NCBI GenBank assembly: GCA_007844125.1
Contig: CM017567.1
Span: 14,232,046 to 14,296,045, forward strand
Origin: Sinonovacula constricta
Taxonomy: Eukaryota > Mollusca > Bivalvia > Cardiida > Solecurtidae
DNA: 64,000 bases
Direction of reading: 5' to 3'
Shown: positions 48,601 to 56,200 of the stretch, piece after piece
How the letters are laid out: every line of letters begins with the position of its first letter
Numbering within the stretch: the stretch's first letter is position 1
Position numbers and translations under genes: made by a program
Notes under the pieces: generated by a model
Told to the model about the DNA's origin: nothing
What the model saw: the letters and a program-made list of their open reading frames with translations, nothing else
The model's database searches: none

Positions 48601-51600
48601 GAATCTTAACACCACAGAGACCAAACCTGGTAGCGCAAGTGTCAGCTTCAGGTACAGTAGGCCCTGCCTTCGATCCCAGGCCACGACATAACAGTTGTTA
48701 AAATGGTAGTGGTATAGCTCACTTGCTAACGCTCAAGCAAATATAAGGGTAGTTCCACCACTGGTTGGCCCTTTGTCAGGATAATGTGACTGGGTGTTAT
48801 ATCATGCCAGGTGTTCACAGAATGCTATACACAGTAAAGGCAGCACTATATCTGCTTCAGGTGGATTCAGTTAAGAATTGTGAAGCTCAAGACTCCAAAG
48901 GGGTTTCCACTAGACAATTCCTCAAAGGCTTTATTAGACTTATGTTGGGAGACTGCCAGAGCATTTCCAGTAGTTACTGTATACCCTTATCAGAGACAAC
49001 TTGGGGTAACCTGTAGTTACTGTATACCCTTATCAGAGACAACTTGGGGTAACCTGTAGTTACTGTATACACTTATCAGAGACAACTTGGGGTAACCTGT
49101 AGTTACTGTATACCCTTATCAGAGACAACTTGGGGTAACCTGTAGTTATTGTATACCCTTATCCCAGACAACTTGGGGCTACCTGTAGTTACTGTATACC
49201 CTTATCAGAGACAACTTGGGGTAACCTGTAGTTATTGTATACCCTTAACCCAAACAACTTAGGGTGAACAGTAGTTACTCTATACACTTATCAGAGACAA
49301 CTTGGGGTAACCTGTAGTTACTGTATGCCCTAATCAGAGACAACTTGGGGTAACCTGTAGTTATTGTATACCCTTATCAGAGACAACTTGGGGTGACCTG
49401 TAGTTACTGTATACCCTTATCAGAGACAACTTGGGGAAACCTGTAGTTATTGTATACCCTTATCCCAAACAACTTGGGGTGACCAGTAGTTACTGTATAC
49501 ACTTATCAGAGACAACTTGGGGTGACCTGTAGTTACTGTATACCCTTATCAGAGACAACTTGGGGTGACCAGTAGTTACTGTATACCCTTATCCCAGACA
49601 ACTTGGGGTAACCAATAGTTACAGTATACACTTATCCCAGACAACTTGGGGTGACCAGTAGTTACTGTATACCCTTATCCCAAACAACTTGGGGTGACCA
49701 GTAGTTACTGTATACCCTTATCCCAAACAACTTGGGGTGACCAGTAGTTACTGTATACCCTTATCCCAAACAACTTGGGGTGGCCAGTAGTTACTGTATA
49801 CCCTTGTCCCAGACAACTTGGGGTAACCAATAGTTACTGTATACACTTATCCCAGACAGCTTGGGGTGACCAGTAGTTACTGTATACCCTTATCCCAAAC
49901 AACTTGGGGTGACTAGTAGTTACTGTATACACTTATCAGAGACAACTTGGGGTAACCTGTAGTTACTGTATACCCTTATCAGAGACAACTTGGGGTAACC
50001 TGTAGTTACTGTATACACTTATCAGAGACAACTTGGGGTAACCTGTAGTTACTGTATACCCTTATCAGAGACAACTTGGGGTAACCTGTAGTTATTGTAT
50101 ACCCTTATCCCAGACAACTTGGGGCTACCTGTAGTTACTGTATACCCTTATCAGAGACAACTTGGGGTAACCTGTAGTTATTGTATACCCTTAACCCAAA
50201 CAACTTAGGGTGAACAGTAGTTACTCTATACACTTATCAGAGACAACTTGGGGTAACCTGTAGTTACTGTATGCCCTAATCAGAGACAACTTGGGGTAAC
50301 CTGTAGTTATTGTATACCCTTATCCCAAACAACTTGGGGTAACCTGTAGTTACTGTATACCCTTATCAGAGACAACTTGGGGAAACCTGTAGTTATTGTA
50401 TACCCTTATCCCAAACAACTTGGGGTGACCAGTAGTTACTGTATACACTTATCAGAGACAACTTGGGGTGACCTGTAGTTACTGTATACCCTTATCAGAG
50501 ACAACTTGGGGTAACTTGTAGTTACTGTATACCCTTATCAGAGACAACTTGGGGTAACCTGTAGTTACCGTATACCCTTATCAGAGACAACTTGGGGTAA
50601 CCTGTAGTTACTGTATACACTTATCAGAGACAACTTGGGGTAACCTGTAGTTACTGTATACACTTATCAGAGACAACTTGGGGTAACCTGTAGTTACTGT
50701 ATACCCTTATCAGACACAACTTGGGGTAACCTGTAGTTACTGTATACCCTTATCAGAGACAACTTGGGGTAACCTGTAGTTACTGTATACCCTTATCCCA
50801 GACAACTTGGGGTGACCAGTAGTTACTGTATACCCTTATCCCAGACAACTTGGGGTAACCAATAGTTACAGTATACACTTATCCCAGACAACTTGGGGTG
50901 ACCAGTAGTTACTGTATACCCTTATCCCAAACAACTTGGGGTGACCAGTAGTTACTGTATACCCTTATCCCAAACAACTTGGGGTGACCAGTAGTTACTG
51001 TATACCCTTATCCCAAACAACTTGGGGTGGCCAGTAGTTACTGTATACCCTTGTCCCAGACAACTTGGGGTAACCAATAGTTACTGTATACACTTATCCC
51101 AGACAGCTTGGGGTGACCAGTAGTTACTGTATACCCTTATCCCAAACAACTTGGGGTGACTAGTAGTTACTGTATACACTTATCAGAGACAACTTGGGGT
51201 AACCTGTAGTTACTGTATACCCTTATCAGAGACAACTTGGGGTAACCTGTAGTTACTGTATACACTTATCAGAGACAACTTGGGGTAACCTGTAGTTACT
51301 GTATACCCTTATCAGACACAACTTGGGGTAACCTGTAGTTAATGTATACCCTTATCAGAGACAACTTGGGGTAACCTGTAGTTACTGTATACCCTTATCC
51401 CAGACAACTTGGGGTAACCTGTAGTTACTGTATACCCTTATCCCAAACAACTTGGGGTGACCTGTAGTTACTGTTCCTAACAACTTAGGGTAGCTAGTAA
51501 GCCTGTGATATTGAGTTCATCTTTAAAAACAAAACAAAAAAACATGATACCAAAGCATTCAGCTGACAGGTTCTCTTCCATATCATGTTGGAAGCACATG

Positions 51601-53278
51601 TGAACCACAATTAAAGGGCTTAAATAATAATTGATCACTTTTTGCTTAATTAAGATTTCCTGATAAAAATAAAAATAGCATCCATAAAAGTATTGCACAT
51701 ACAGCCAACAACTATTTAGAACCTTTGTTTAGTAAAATTAAACATTGTGTCTCTGATGATATAGTGACTTAAGTCTTTCAAACATGGGACATACCAATAA
51801 TAAGTGTCATTATACCAAATTGTCAATTATATGATATTAATAGCTTAACAAATGTCCATACTTTCAGGATTGCATATATTTTCCTATCATTTCTGAACTT
51901 TCTTCATTTAATTATAAAATTGTTAGAATCTACAGAAAAATACCACATATTGATGTTAATTTGTATTATTGTTTGCTTTTAAGTCATTACAAAGTCTTGT
52001 ATTAACTCTAGATTTAGATTCAAAATATGTCGGGTTTGGTAAGAGCAGTTTTATCATACACCCTTTCTACCTTTGAAGGAGGGATGATCAAATCCTGGTG
52101 GTAGAAACAAAGCTATACCTTATGTGGAAAGTCGGTCCCTTGTGTAGAATTTAATGAGTTTACACATTGGCAGGTTCTTATTTAACATTTTTTTTTATAA
52201 AGATGGTACAAACCTTTAGAATGAAATATTATTCAAGACAGTAAACATGTTAATATGAGTTATCACAATCTTCTGCTTAATTATATATCATGTAAGATTA
52301 TAAGTAGGTAATAATAAATTACTAGTGATTATACATACTATTTAGCTTTTTAGTAAAACTGTTTGCATTAAATTTATATGCATGCTCATCATTGCTTTTT
52401 ACACAGGAGTATTTAAAACTTGTTTATCAGTGATAGGTCTACAGATAAATAGCAATGTAGCATACATGAAGCTTTAATCCTGTCATCATTATCATCATCA
52501 CCAACATCAACAGCACCATCATTATCAGCATCATCATTATCAGGATCATCACCATCATCATCACTACCATCCTTCCCTCTTGTTACCCCTGTGTCCAACA
52601 GTACCATACTGTCTGTATTTTACATCCCTCTTGTGTTGTTGGTGCCTGGAATAGTCAATAATTGTCCCGACATACACAACTTGCTACTTTGTTGCTCTAG
52701 GAAAGTCAGTAATTGTCCTTTTGTACCCAACTTGCTACTTTGGTGCCCAACTTACTACATTGGTACACAATTTTCTACTTTGGTACACATCTTGCTACGT
52801 TGCTACACTATTTGCTACTTTGGTACACAACTTGATACTGTAGTCCCTGGGAACTTTCAGTCTCACCAAGATGGCTCTTTAACATAGTCATGTAATATCC
52901 TTAAAACTGAATACAGGTAGTTCTGTGGGCCAGAGTTTGTGAAGTTGGGCATAACAGAAAACAAGCTTTCTTGGTAGCTCTTCAGTCTAAACTTTGATAA
53001 TGTGATTTTTGATTATAACTGGGCTACTTATTTTTAATCTAATGTTGGTTTCACATTTTTATCATTTGGTATCCAGCATACAAAACGTAAACAAATAGGC
53101 ATTCAAATATGATTTGATTTTATATTTATATGTACAACCTTTGTTTTCAGTCATAAGCCATTGTATCTTCAACCTGTATTTCATTATCCCCTCCAATTGT
53201 AACAAACTGATTACTGTTCCAGGACCATGTGATGGTAATGATGGACAGAAATGGATCATTAAGGACATGAAGTGGTAA
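18475..53278 (+). CDS. GALNT1: Polypeptide N-acetylgalactosaminyltransferase, GALNT1/13 type (whole spliced CDS)
   Basis: This enzyme transfers GalNAc from UDP-GalNAc to Ser/Thr of proteins in the Golgi lumen, the first step of mucin-type O-glycosylation. I assembled the CDS from exons 18475-18661, 22329-22421, 23552-23647, 29071-29236, 34823-34995, 35308-35412, 36056-36158, 38101-38271, 38770-38887, 39309-39489, 39871-40010, 40549-40647, 42904-43038 (or 43894-44022), 48495-48573 and 53223-53278. All have AG/GT borders and compatible phases. The total is 1902 nt, 633 residues plus TAA with exon 13A, or 631 residues with 13B. Order: anchor (about residues 10-32), stem (to about 135), catalytic domain with DAH 287-289, WGAEN 394-398 and GHVFR 421-425, then a three-repeat lectin domain. 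It is about 75 residues longer than vertebrate GALNT1, mostly because of stem exons 2 and 3. Orthology to GALNT1 versus GALNT13 cannot be resolved by eye. No expression data were available, so isoform use is inferred. Confidence 0.93.
18662..22328 (+). other. Intron between exons 1 and 2
   Basis: No exon recognised. A SINE family 1 fragment (AAGGCAGCACTATATCTGCT) lies near 19757-19780. The frame at 20294-20716 is discussed under rejected items. Confidence 0.6.
22329..22421 (+). CDS. GALNT1: GALNT exon 2 (stem cassette)
   Basis: Acceptor CTGCCTACAG ends at 22328 and the donor AAAG|GTACT follows 22421. The length is 93 nt, phase 1 on both sides, so it could be skipped without a frameshift. It encodes residues 63-93 of the stem, acidic and Ala-rich and then hydrophobic ([14 protein letters not shown]). 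Vertebrate GALNT1 has no obvious equivalent. It is supported by clean splice sites and by joining in frame to both neighbours. Confidence 0.8.
22570..23354. mobile_element. 785-bp non-autonomous pogo/Tigger-type element
   Basis: The left terminus CAGTCTAACCTCGGTCACTC starts at 22570. The right terminus ending GAGGTTTGACTG at 23354 is its inverted copy, about 25 of 26 matching. TA dinucleotides flank both ends (22568-22569 and 23355-23356). CAGT ends with a CCTCG core and TA duplication are typical of pogo/Tigger. No transposase is encoded. It sits in the intron between exons 2 and 3. Confidence 0.9.
23552..23647 (+). CDS. GALNT1: GALNT exon 3 (stem cassette)
   Basis: Acceptor ACCACACAG ends at 23551 and the donor GCAG|GTATAG follows 23647. 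The length is 96 nt, phase 1 on both sides. It encodes residues 94-125 (acidic start, then [17 protein letters not shown]). It resembles exon 2 in composition and in the KLF/FKLP core, so the two may be an old exon duplication. Like exon 2 it is a symmetric cassette and may be optional. Confidence 0.78.
23648..29070 (+). other. Intron between exons 3 and 4
   Basis: Holds the 29-bp minisatellite and two degenerate palindromic-repeat copies (about 25845-25935 and 26760-26860). Two related segments near 28672 and 28785 (GAGATCATC-TCAAG, CCAATCAGA) form a loose duplication. No further exon recognised. Confidence 0.6.
25312..25850 (+). repeat. 29-bp tandem repeat, about 18 copies
   Basis: The unit is GATAATGGAACTACTCTATG plus CTGCTTGCT. 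The central copies (about 25430-25700) are nearly identical, in two subtypes (CTAATGTATG and CTACTCTATG). The outer copies are degenerate. It lies in the intron between exons 3 and 4. Confidence 0.95.
29071..29236 (+). CDS. GALNT1: GALNT exon 4 (end of stem, start of luminal domain)
   Basis: Acceptor TATTCTGCAG ends at 29070 and the donor is CCAGG|GTAGGT. Phase is 1 in and 2 out. It encodes residues 126-181, including [19 protein letters not shown] and the family-typical [19 protein letters not shown] just before the catalytic domain. The NRTLPD segment contains a possible N-glycosylation site. Confidence 0.92.
29262..29560 (+). mobile_element. tRNA-derived SINE family 1 copy
   Basis: The tRNA-like head is TTGGTAGCCCAATCATTAAA to CAGGCTGTAACATC. 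The body includes GGCCTGGTGTCAGG-like GCCTGGTGTCAGGAAAATAT and AAAGGCAGCACTATATCGGC, and the tail is GATAAACCCATAAAAACAAA. It aligns with the copy at 41317-41609 over its full length. Confidence 0.85.
30755..33347. mobile_element. 2.6-kb element with 17-bp terminal inverted repeats
   Basis: ACAATAGATGGTTATCG at 30755-30771 and its exact reverse complement at 33331-33347. Further in, GCCATATTTGTGGTAAAG (about 30809-30826) pairs with CTTACCACAAAGATGGC (about 33279-33295), a subterminal inverted repeat. The left end also has TGACGTCA (30774-30781). Target-site duplication is not clear and the superfamily is unknown. No transposase was recognised in its open frames. A SINE family 2 copy lies inside on the minus strand. 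Confidence 0.7.
31100..31262 (-). mobile_element. SINE family 2 copy
   Basis: The minus strand reads a tRNA-like head (TTGGTGACTTGTAACTCC, then B-box-like GAGTTCGAGTCCTGG), followed by CCAGCTAACCTGCAGTGCGC and TGGTTCTACCCTGG. The 3' part matches CAGCTGACCTACGGTGCGCT of the copy at 58411-58570. Confidence 0.7.
33348..34629 (+). other. Intron sequence before exon 5
   Basis: AT-rich. Nothing recognised until the 30-bp repeat. Confidence 0.5.
34630..34839 (+). repeat. 30-bp tandem repeat (7 copies) carrying the exon 5 splice acceptor
   Basis: Seven copies of a unit starting GATATGTTTACAGGTGTAAG begin at 34630, 34660, 34690, 34720, 34750, 34780 and 34810. Each holds TTTACAG (TTAACAG in the last) and a copy of the first bases of exon 5 (G TGT AAG AAT AA). 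The last AG, 34821-34822, is the true acceptor. Copies differ mainly at AAGG/AAAA before TGTG. Confidence 0.97.
34823..34995 (+). CDS. GALNT1: GALNT exon 5 (start of GT-A catalytic domain)
   Basis: The acceptor (GTTAACAG ending 34822) is the last of seven copies in a 30-bp tandem repeat. Only this copy leads into open frame. The donor is CATG|GTATGT. It encodes residues 181-239: [18 protein letters not shown], then [15 protein letters not shown] and [19 protein letters not shown], the hallmark first beta strands and UDP-binding segment of GalNAc-transferases. Phase is 2 in and 1 out. Confidence 0.95.
35308..35412 (+). CDS. GALNT1: GALNT exon 6 (catalytic domain)
   Basis: Acceptor GTATTTTAG ends at 35307 and the donor is CGAG|GTAGGT. 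The length is 105 nt, phase 1 on both sides. It encodes residues 239-273, ending in [18 protein letters not shown], the conserved RTGLIRARL segment of GALNT enzymes that lies near the nucleotide-sugar site. Confidence 0.95.
35414..35780 (+). repeat. Degenerate short tandem repeat after the exon 6 donor
   Basis: Starting at the donor, the intron is built from irregular copies of a 14-20 nt motif like TACACCTGTAATGTA (for example near 35430, 35485, 35560, 35700 and 35730). The repeats end in a poly-A run near 35777. Confidence 0.7.
36056..36158 (+). CDS. GALNT1: GALNT exon 7 (DxH metal-binding motif)
   Basis: Acceptor GTTTATTTTAG ends at 36055 and the donor GACAG|GTATGT follows 36158. It encodes residues 274-308, including [21 protein letters not shown]287 and H289 form the DxH motif that binds Mn2+ and the UDP phosphates. 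The last bases of the exon and the donor are the likely template of the 41-bp array that follows. Confidence 0.96.
36159..37915 (+). repeat. 41-bp minisatellite, about 42 copies, starting at the exon 7 donor
   Basis: The unit reads TGTAGCACTGCTGGACAGGT then GTGTCTATNCTAGCATCCTAA. It repeats at 41-bp spacing to about 37915. The exon 7 end plus donor (GACAG|GTATGTCTGTAGAAGCATCC) aligns with GACAGGTGTGTCTATACTAGCATCC of each unit, so the array looks like amplification of this junction. Variants (TTGGCATCC, TTCTATCC, GGCACTGCC) recur in blocks. Confidence 0.95.
38101..38271 (+). CDS. GALNT1: GALNT exon 8 (catalytic domain)
   Basis: Acceptor TTCCTCCACAG ends at 38100 and the donor GTCAG|GTACAA follows 38271. 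Phase is 2 on both sides. It encodes residues 308-365: [19 protein letters not shown] and [18 protein letters not shown], two of the most conserved blocks of the family, the second lining the active site. Confidence 0.96.
38770..38887 (+). CDS. GALNT1: GALNT exon 9 (Gal/GalNAc-T motif)
   Basis: Acceptor TTGCCATGCAG ends at 38769 and the donor is TTCAGG|GTATGT. Phase is 2 in and 0 out. It encodes residues 365-404: [17 protein letters not shown] and [14 protein letters not shown]. This is the Gal/GalNAc-transferase motif with catalytic E397. A396 stands where many members have Gly (WGGEN). Confidence 0.96.
38918..39115 (+). repeat. Short tandem repeat (about 4.5 copies of about 41-43 bp) after the exon 9 donor
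   Basis: Copies of TTAATGGCAGTGGCATAGTT followed by AACAGTAAAAAGTTGCTCTG lie just 30 nt beyond the exon 9 donor. The copies are imperfect. Confidence 0.85.
39309..39489 (+). CDS. GALNT1: GALNT exon 10 (catalytic domain, metal-binding His)
   Basis: Acceptor CACCTGGCAG ends at 39308 and the donor CCAG|GTAATT follows 39489. Phase is 0 in and 1 out. It encodes residues 405-465: [22 protein letters not shown] with metal ligand H422, and [18 protein letters not shown], the catalytic flexible-loop and C-terminal part of the GT domain. Confidence 0.96.
39871..40010 (+). CDS. GALNT1: GALNT exon 11 (end of catalytic domain and linker)
   Basis: Acceptor TCATTTGTAG ends at 39870 and the donor GAG|GTGAGT follows 40010. 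Phase is 1 in and 0 out. It encodes residues 465-511: [20 protein letters not shown] followed by [14 protein letters not shown], the conserved end of the catalytic domain and the short linker to the lectin domain. Confidence 0.95.
40549..40647 (+). CDS. GALNT1: GALNT exon 12 (ricin-type lectin, alpha repeat)
   Basis: Acceptor CATATTTGCAG ends at 40548 and the donor is AATCAG|GTAATA. The length is 99 nt, phase 0 on both sides. It encodes residues 512-544 with CID at 520-522 and CHGMGGNQ at the end. C-x-D is the position that binds GalNAc in active lectin repeats, so the alpha site is probably functional. It joins in phase to either 13A or 13B. Confidence 0.94.
41317..41609 (+). mobile_element. 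Full-length tRNA-derived SINE family 1
   Basis: The head GGCCATGGTAGAGCGGTGGC contains an A-box-like segment and GGGTTCAATCCC is a B box. The body runs through GGCCTGGTGTCAGGATAATA and AAGGCAGCACTATATCTGCT. The tail is GGGACAATAAACCCAATAAA. It is the best-preserved of five copies in the window. It lies in the intron between exons 12 and 13A. Confidence 0.9.
41865..42000. repeat. Dispersed palindromic repeat (AGTGTAGATC type)
   Basis: CAAATAGTGTAGATCCAGAT in the left half and a degraded inverse (TTCTACACTTTGCTTCTG) in the right half. Confidence 0.65.
42904..43038 (+). CDS. GALNT1: GALNT alternative exon 13A (lectin beta repeat, canonical)
   Basis: Acceptor TTATGCTTGTAG ends at 42903 and the donor AAGGAG|GTAGGG follows 43038. 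The length is 135 nt, phase 0 on both sides. It encodes residues 545-589, starting IFSYT and containing CLD (560-562) and [10 protein letters not shown], a complete beta repeat of the GALNT1 type with the GalNAc-binding Asp kept. It lies 855 nt upstream of exon 13B, which codes for the same segment, so the two are most likely used one or the other. Confidence 0.85.
43894..44022 (+). CDS. GALNT1: GALNT alternative exon 13B (lectin beta repeat, divergent)
   Basis: Acceptor TCCCCTGACAG ends at 43893 and the donor is AGAGAG|GTAGTG. The length is 129 nt, phase 0 on both sides. It encodes 43 residues starting [17 protein letters not shown] and ending AKWDYNRE. It aligns with exon 13A over its whole length (F-YT start, two Cys, K-W near the end), but C-L-D is C-I-G, so the sugar-binding Asp is gone. 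Good splice sites and an open frame argue that it is used rather than decayed. Confidence 0.85.
44935..45060. repeat. Dispersed palindromic repeat (AGTGTAGATC type), best copy
   Basis: AGATAGTGTAGATCCATATC pairs with GGATCTACACTATTTGCTGC across a short spacer, forming an imperfect hairpin. It ends near CTCTAGCAATGC. Related copies are at 16885, 17815, 25845, 26760 and 41865. Confidence 0.75.
47320..47545 (+). repeat. About 22-bp tandem repeat, about 10 copies
   Basis: The degenerate unit AAATGCATATTTTACTCAGG recurs with TTC/GCA variants. It lies in the intron before exon 14. Confidence 0.9.
48495..48573 (+). CDS. GALNT1: GALNT exon 14 (lectin gamma repeat, first part)
   Basis: Acceptor GCCATTAATAG ends at 48494 and the donor GTTG|GTAGGT follows 48573. 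Phase is 0 in and 1 out. It encodes [20 protein letters not shown] and a few more residues (590-616 with 13A). The gamma repeat has C-L-G where a sugar-binding repeat has C-L-D, so this site is probably structural only. Confidence 0.93.
48628..48870 (+). mobile_element. tRNA-derived SINE family 1, tail missing
   Basis: The head is TGGTAGCGCAAGTGTCAGCT with B-box-like CTTCGATCCCAGG, and the body extends to AAGGCAGCACTATATCTGCT. The expected GGGACAATAAACCC tail is absent. It lies about 100 bp before the 43-bp array. Confidence 0.85.
48968..51500 (+). repeat. 43-bp minisatellite, about 58 copies, with higher-order structure
   Basis: The unit is GTAGTTACTGTATACCCTTA then TCAGAGACAACTTGGGGTAACCT, with a second type reading TCCCA(G/A)ACAACTTGGGGTGACCA. 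Rare variants recur at exact multiples of 43: GGGGCTACC at 49175 and 50121 (946 = 22 units), and TGGCCAGTAG at 49781 and 51028 as well as CAGACAGCTT at 49853 and 51100 (1247 = 29 units). This shows large block duplications inside the array. It lies in the last intron. Confidence 0.95.
52484..52571 (+). repeat. ATC-rich trinucleotide microsatellite
   Basis: Interrupted (ATC)n / (ATCACC)n tract. The Asp-rich open frame on the other strand is a by-product of the repeat. It is intronic. Confidence 0.9.
52668..52850 (+). repeat. Degenerate about 20-bp tandem repeat
   Basis: Imperfect copies of CTTGCTACTTTGGTACACAA. It is in the last intron, between the microsatellite and exon 15. Confidence 0.7.
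53223..53278 (+). CDS. GALNT1: GALNT exon 15 (last coding exon)
   Basis: Acceptor TACTGTTCCAG ends at 53222. It encodes the end of the gamma repeat, [16 protein letters not shown], and stops with TAA at 53276-53278. The QKW triad is the conserved ricin-type Q-x-W core. The reading frame joins exon 14 exactly (G|GA). Confidence 0.93.
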
Positions 53279-56200
53279 CCTTGAAAACTATAGGGTCACC
53301 ATAGCAACAGTAACAAACACTTAAACACAGGTTTATTAACACAGGCTATGCAAGACTTGAGAGTACATCAAGAAGACTGGTGTTTTCTGGAGATTTGCAG
53401 TGTAGTGTTTCCTTAGCAGTTTTACCATCTATGAAGGCAAAATTATGAAGACCAATGATAACCTGTGCTCTAGAGTATTCTTGTCTTCAAACAACACAAT
53501 AGAGCAAATGGATGTCATGTATTTCTGTTGCTGAAGATACAGTATTCCTGTAGCAAGCCAGATAGAGAGATGACTCTAGTGCTTGTAGGAGAGATGGCTC
53601 TAGTGCTCCTACTTTATCCATGAGCCAATCTCTCCATGTTTACCTAAATCATCCATCATTCTCAGGAAGCTAAAGAAGAGCTCCAGATAAGGGGAGTTAA
53701 TCTGTGAATCATAAGACATATTGCTGGTTCTCATTTTAGTCTTCAAATGAGAACCAGCAATATAAGGTATGGACGAATTATTAAGAAGAGTTTGCAATTG
53801 AAATATTCCCTAAAATGTGGAGCTCTTGATGAAGTAAGGCATGCCAGAGCTGCAGAGACGTCATCTATACTTCCTGATGTGCATCTTGTCAAGTTGTGAA
53901 TCGCTTGTGCAAAAATGAACAGCATCAGTTGGATGCTAAGTGGAAAACTCAATTAGAAGAAGGTTCACCTTGAGATGTGATCATGCTGCATAAGTACTCT
54001 CAGATATAGGGCTAGGTATATAGGCCCATTGCCATAGATTGCCAAGGAATAAAAGGACACCACAAGTTGTGAGGAGGAGAGTGGCTATTCTCTGGGCCAT
54101 ATTGTGTGAGGGAATAGAGTGGCTTTCCTCTGGGCCATATAGCTTCAGGATTATTCAGACTAATCTCTGGGATAACATAATTCTATGATAGAAAGTGAAA
54201 AGATCTATAAATGGGGTGGCATTCTAACAAAAAAAATTGCAACTTTTACCATGTATACATCATTTGTTTAGAAAATGGTGCTGTTATTACTTATTGTAGT
54301 TAATAATTGTTTATATTCATCTGTACAGAAAGCATTTTGGTGGTGAAATATTTTAAATTGTTAGAATTTTCACGATCATAAATATGCCTGTGACTACGCA
54401 TGATAACTTGATGCATGTTGACTGCCAGCAAGAGTTGTCAATCCAGACAACTTGGCACACAGCTAGGGTCATGTCTCCTGCTGTCCAATCAGATCATAGT
54501 TTATTGTCACAATTGTAATTCCAAGAACATTATTTTCTATCTTCGATGCATAAACAGCCTACTGATGCCATATATCAGACTGTATTGGTCCATCCTGACC
54601 TGCCCACACTTAGTGTAGGCTATGAGGTTGACATACAATATCAAACATTCTTCCATGTTATTTTGGCTGTCTACTTTTTCTAGATGTGTACCACATAATG
54701 GGAGAAACTCTGTGACAAAAGCCTCAAAGTTTATCTTTCTATATTTTTAATAATTAATTTAATTTTTTTAAAAATTGGTAAAAACATTTTTAGATAAAAT
54801 AATGTATTGACATAAAAAACAACAGTGTACATTGTTATCAGAGAGCTCCCAATATTCACCTTTGATCAATACTTGTTAAGAAGACTATGAGTTATTTTAC
54901 TAGGTATGTATTGTATGATGTTTTTCTATGAAGATGGTAGATTTCAGCCATATATTATGTTTTAAATTTTGATGGCTAGATAAACATTAATCATATAATA
55001 GTGTTTCTAATCACTGTCTTAATCCAATGTTGCTATCAGTGATATTATGGGAGATTTTTTTCTCTCAATTTTTAAACCTAGTTAAATATATTCATGACAT
55101 TCCATTGATATATATACTTTTGTTTTTGTTTTAAATTTATTTTTAAATAAAATGTCTGGGAGAATGCTGCGATACAATGACAAACCCTTCGGAATATTCT
55201 TGATAAAAGCTTAATTTTCAATTAAAAAACTGCTTTTGTGTATGATTTTTTAACAGCTTAAATTTTGTTTAATGAAGTGACTCAGCAGTATTTTTAAATC
55301 AAAATATACTGATGTATGCTGTGCACATTGTTTTCTAGATGTCAAGTAGGCAGTTGGTGTACTGTGTTTAAAAGATGATCTGTGTTGTTGTTTTATTTTA
55401 AGTGATATGTAACACTTCTGAGATTTTAAATATAAACTGGTAATAGGTATTTTTAACTGTGTTTACACTACATGTTCATGTGTTTTAGAGATCACTCCTA
55501 GGGTCCAAGGTAACAATACAATGTTGAGCTTCAGTCTGAAAAAAAATGTTCCATCATCTTATTGGTCAGATCCATTTTTTTCCTTCAGCTCTGACCAATC
55601 AGATGCCAGAGAAAGGTCTAAAGGTTTTATATCCTCAACCAAAAGCGCCATATAAAGTAAATAACTCTGAACAGTTGCATTGATATATCCCACATGTCTC
55701 AACCAAACCTCTAAATTGCTTTAGTATGACTATTTTGATGAGTATCAGGTATGTAAGGTTTGGCAGAGTAATAAAGACTAAATATCAGTATTTCCCACAA
55801 TTTATTAACTTAACTTTATATTGTGCCTACTCCAAACCTCTTTACAATTATCTGATGAGATCAAGCTGTGAAGACTTTGGGGTAGGGAAGATAACCACTC
55901 AGCAAGAGTTACAATTATCATGTTGCAAGCAGTGCTTTTTTTTCTTCCACAAATTGCTTGCAATCAGTGTTCAAGTGGTGTAGCCAGGTTCATATGACTG
56001 TTAGTTTATGTTTACATTCTCAAATCAAATTGTAATGGTCAACAGTGTACATAAGTAAATATTGCTGACAATGTAAGATTATGTCACTGTGTAGGCCCAT
56101 TTTACAATGATATGTTTGTTGTATGTATTTGATATGTATATTAAAGGCATTCAATTGGTATGTTATATGCATTTATATGTACAATGAATGCTATATGCAT

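Larger units (their letters stand above)
51501..53222 (+). other. Distal part of the last intron
   Basis: Apart from the ATC microsatellite and a 20-bp degenerate repeat, nothing was recognised. Confidence 0.55.

Noticed and set aside
48968..51500. CRISPR-like array
   Set aside because: Units are directly adjacent without unique spacers, and the DNA is eukaryotic.
52413..52607. Asp-rich minus-strand open frame
   Set aside because: By-product of the ATC microsatellite.
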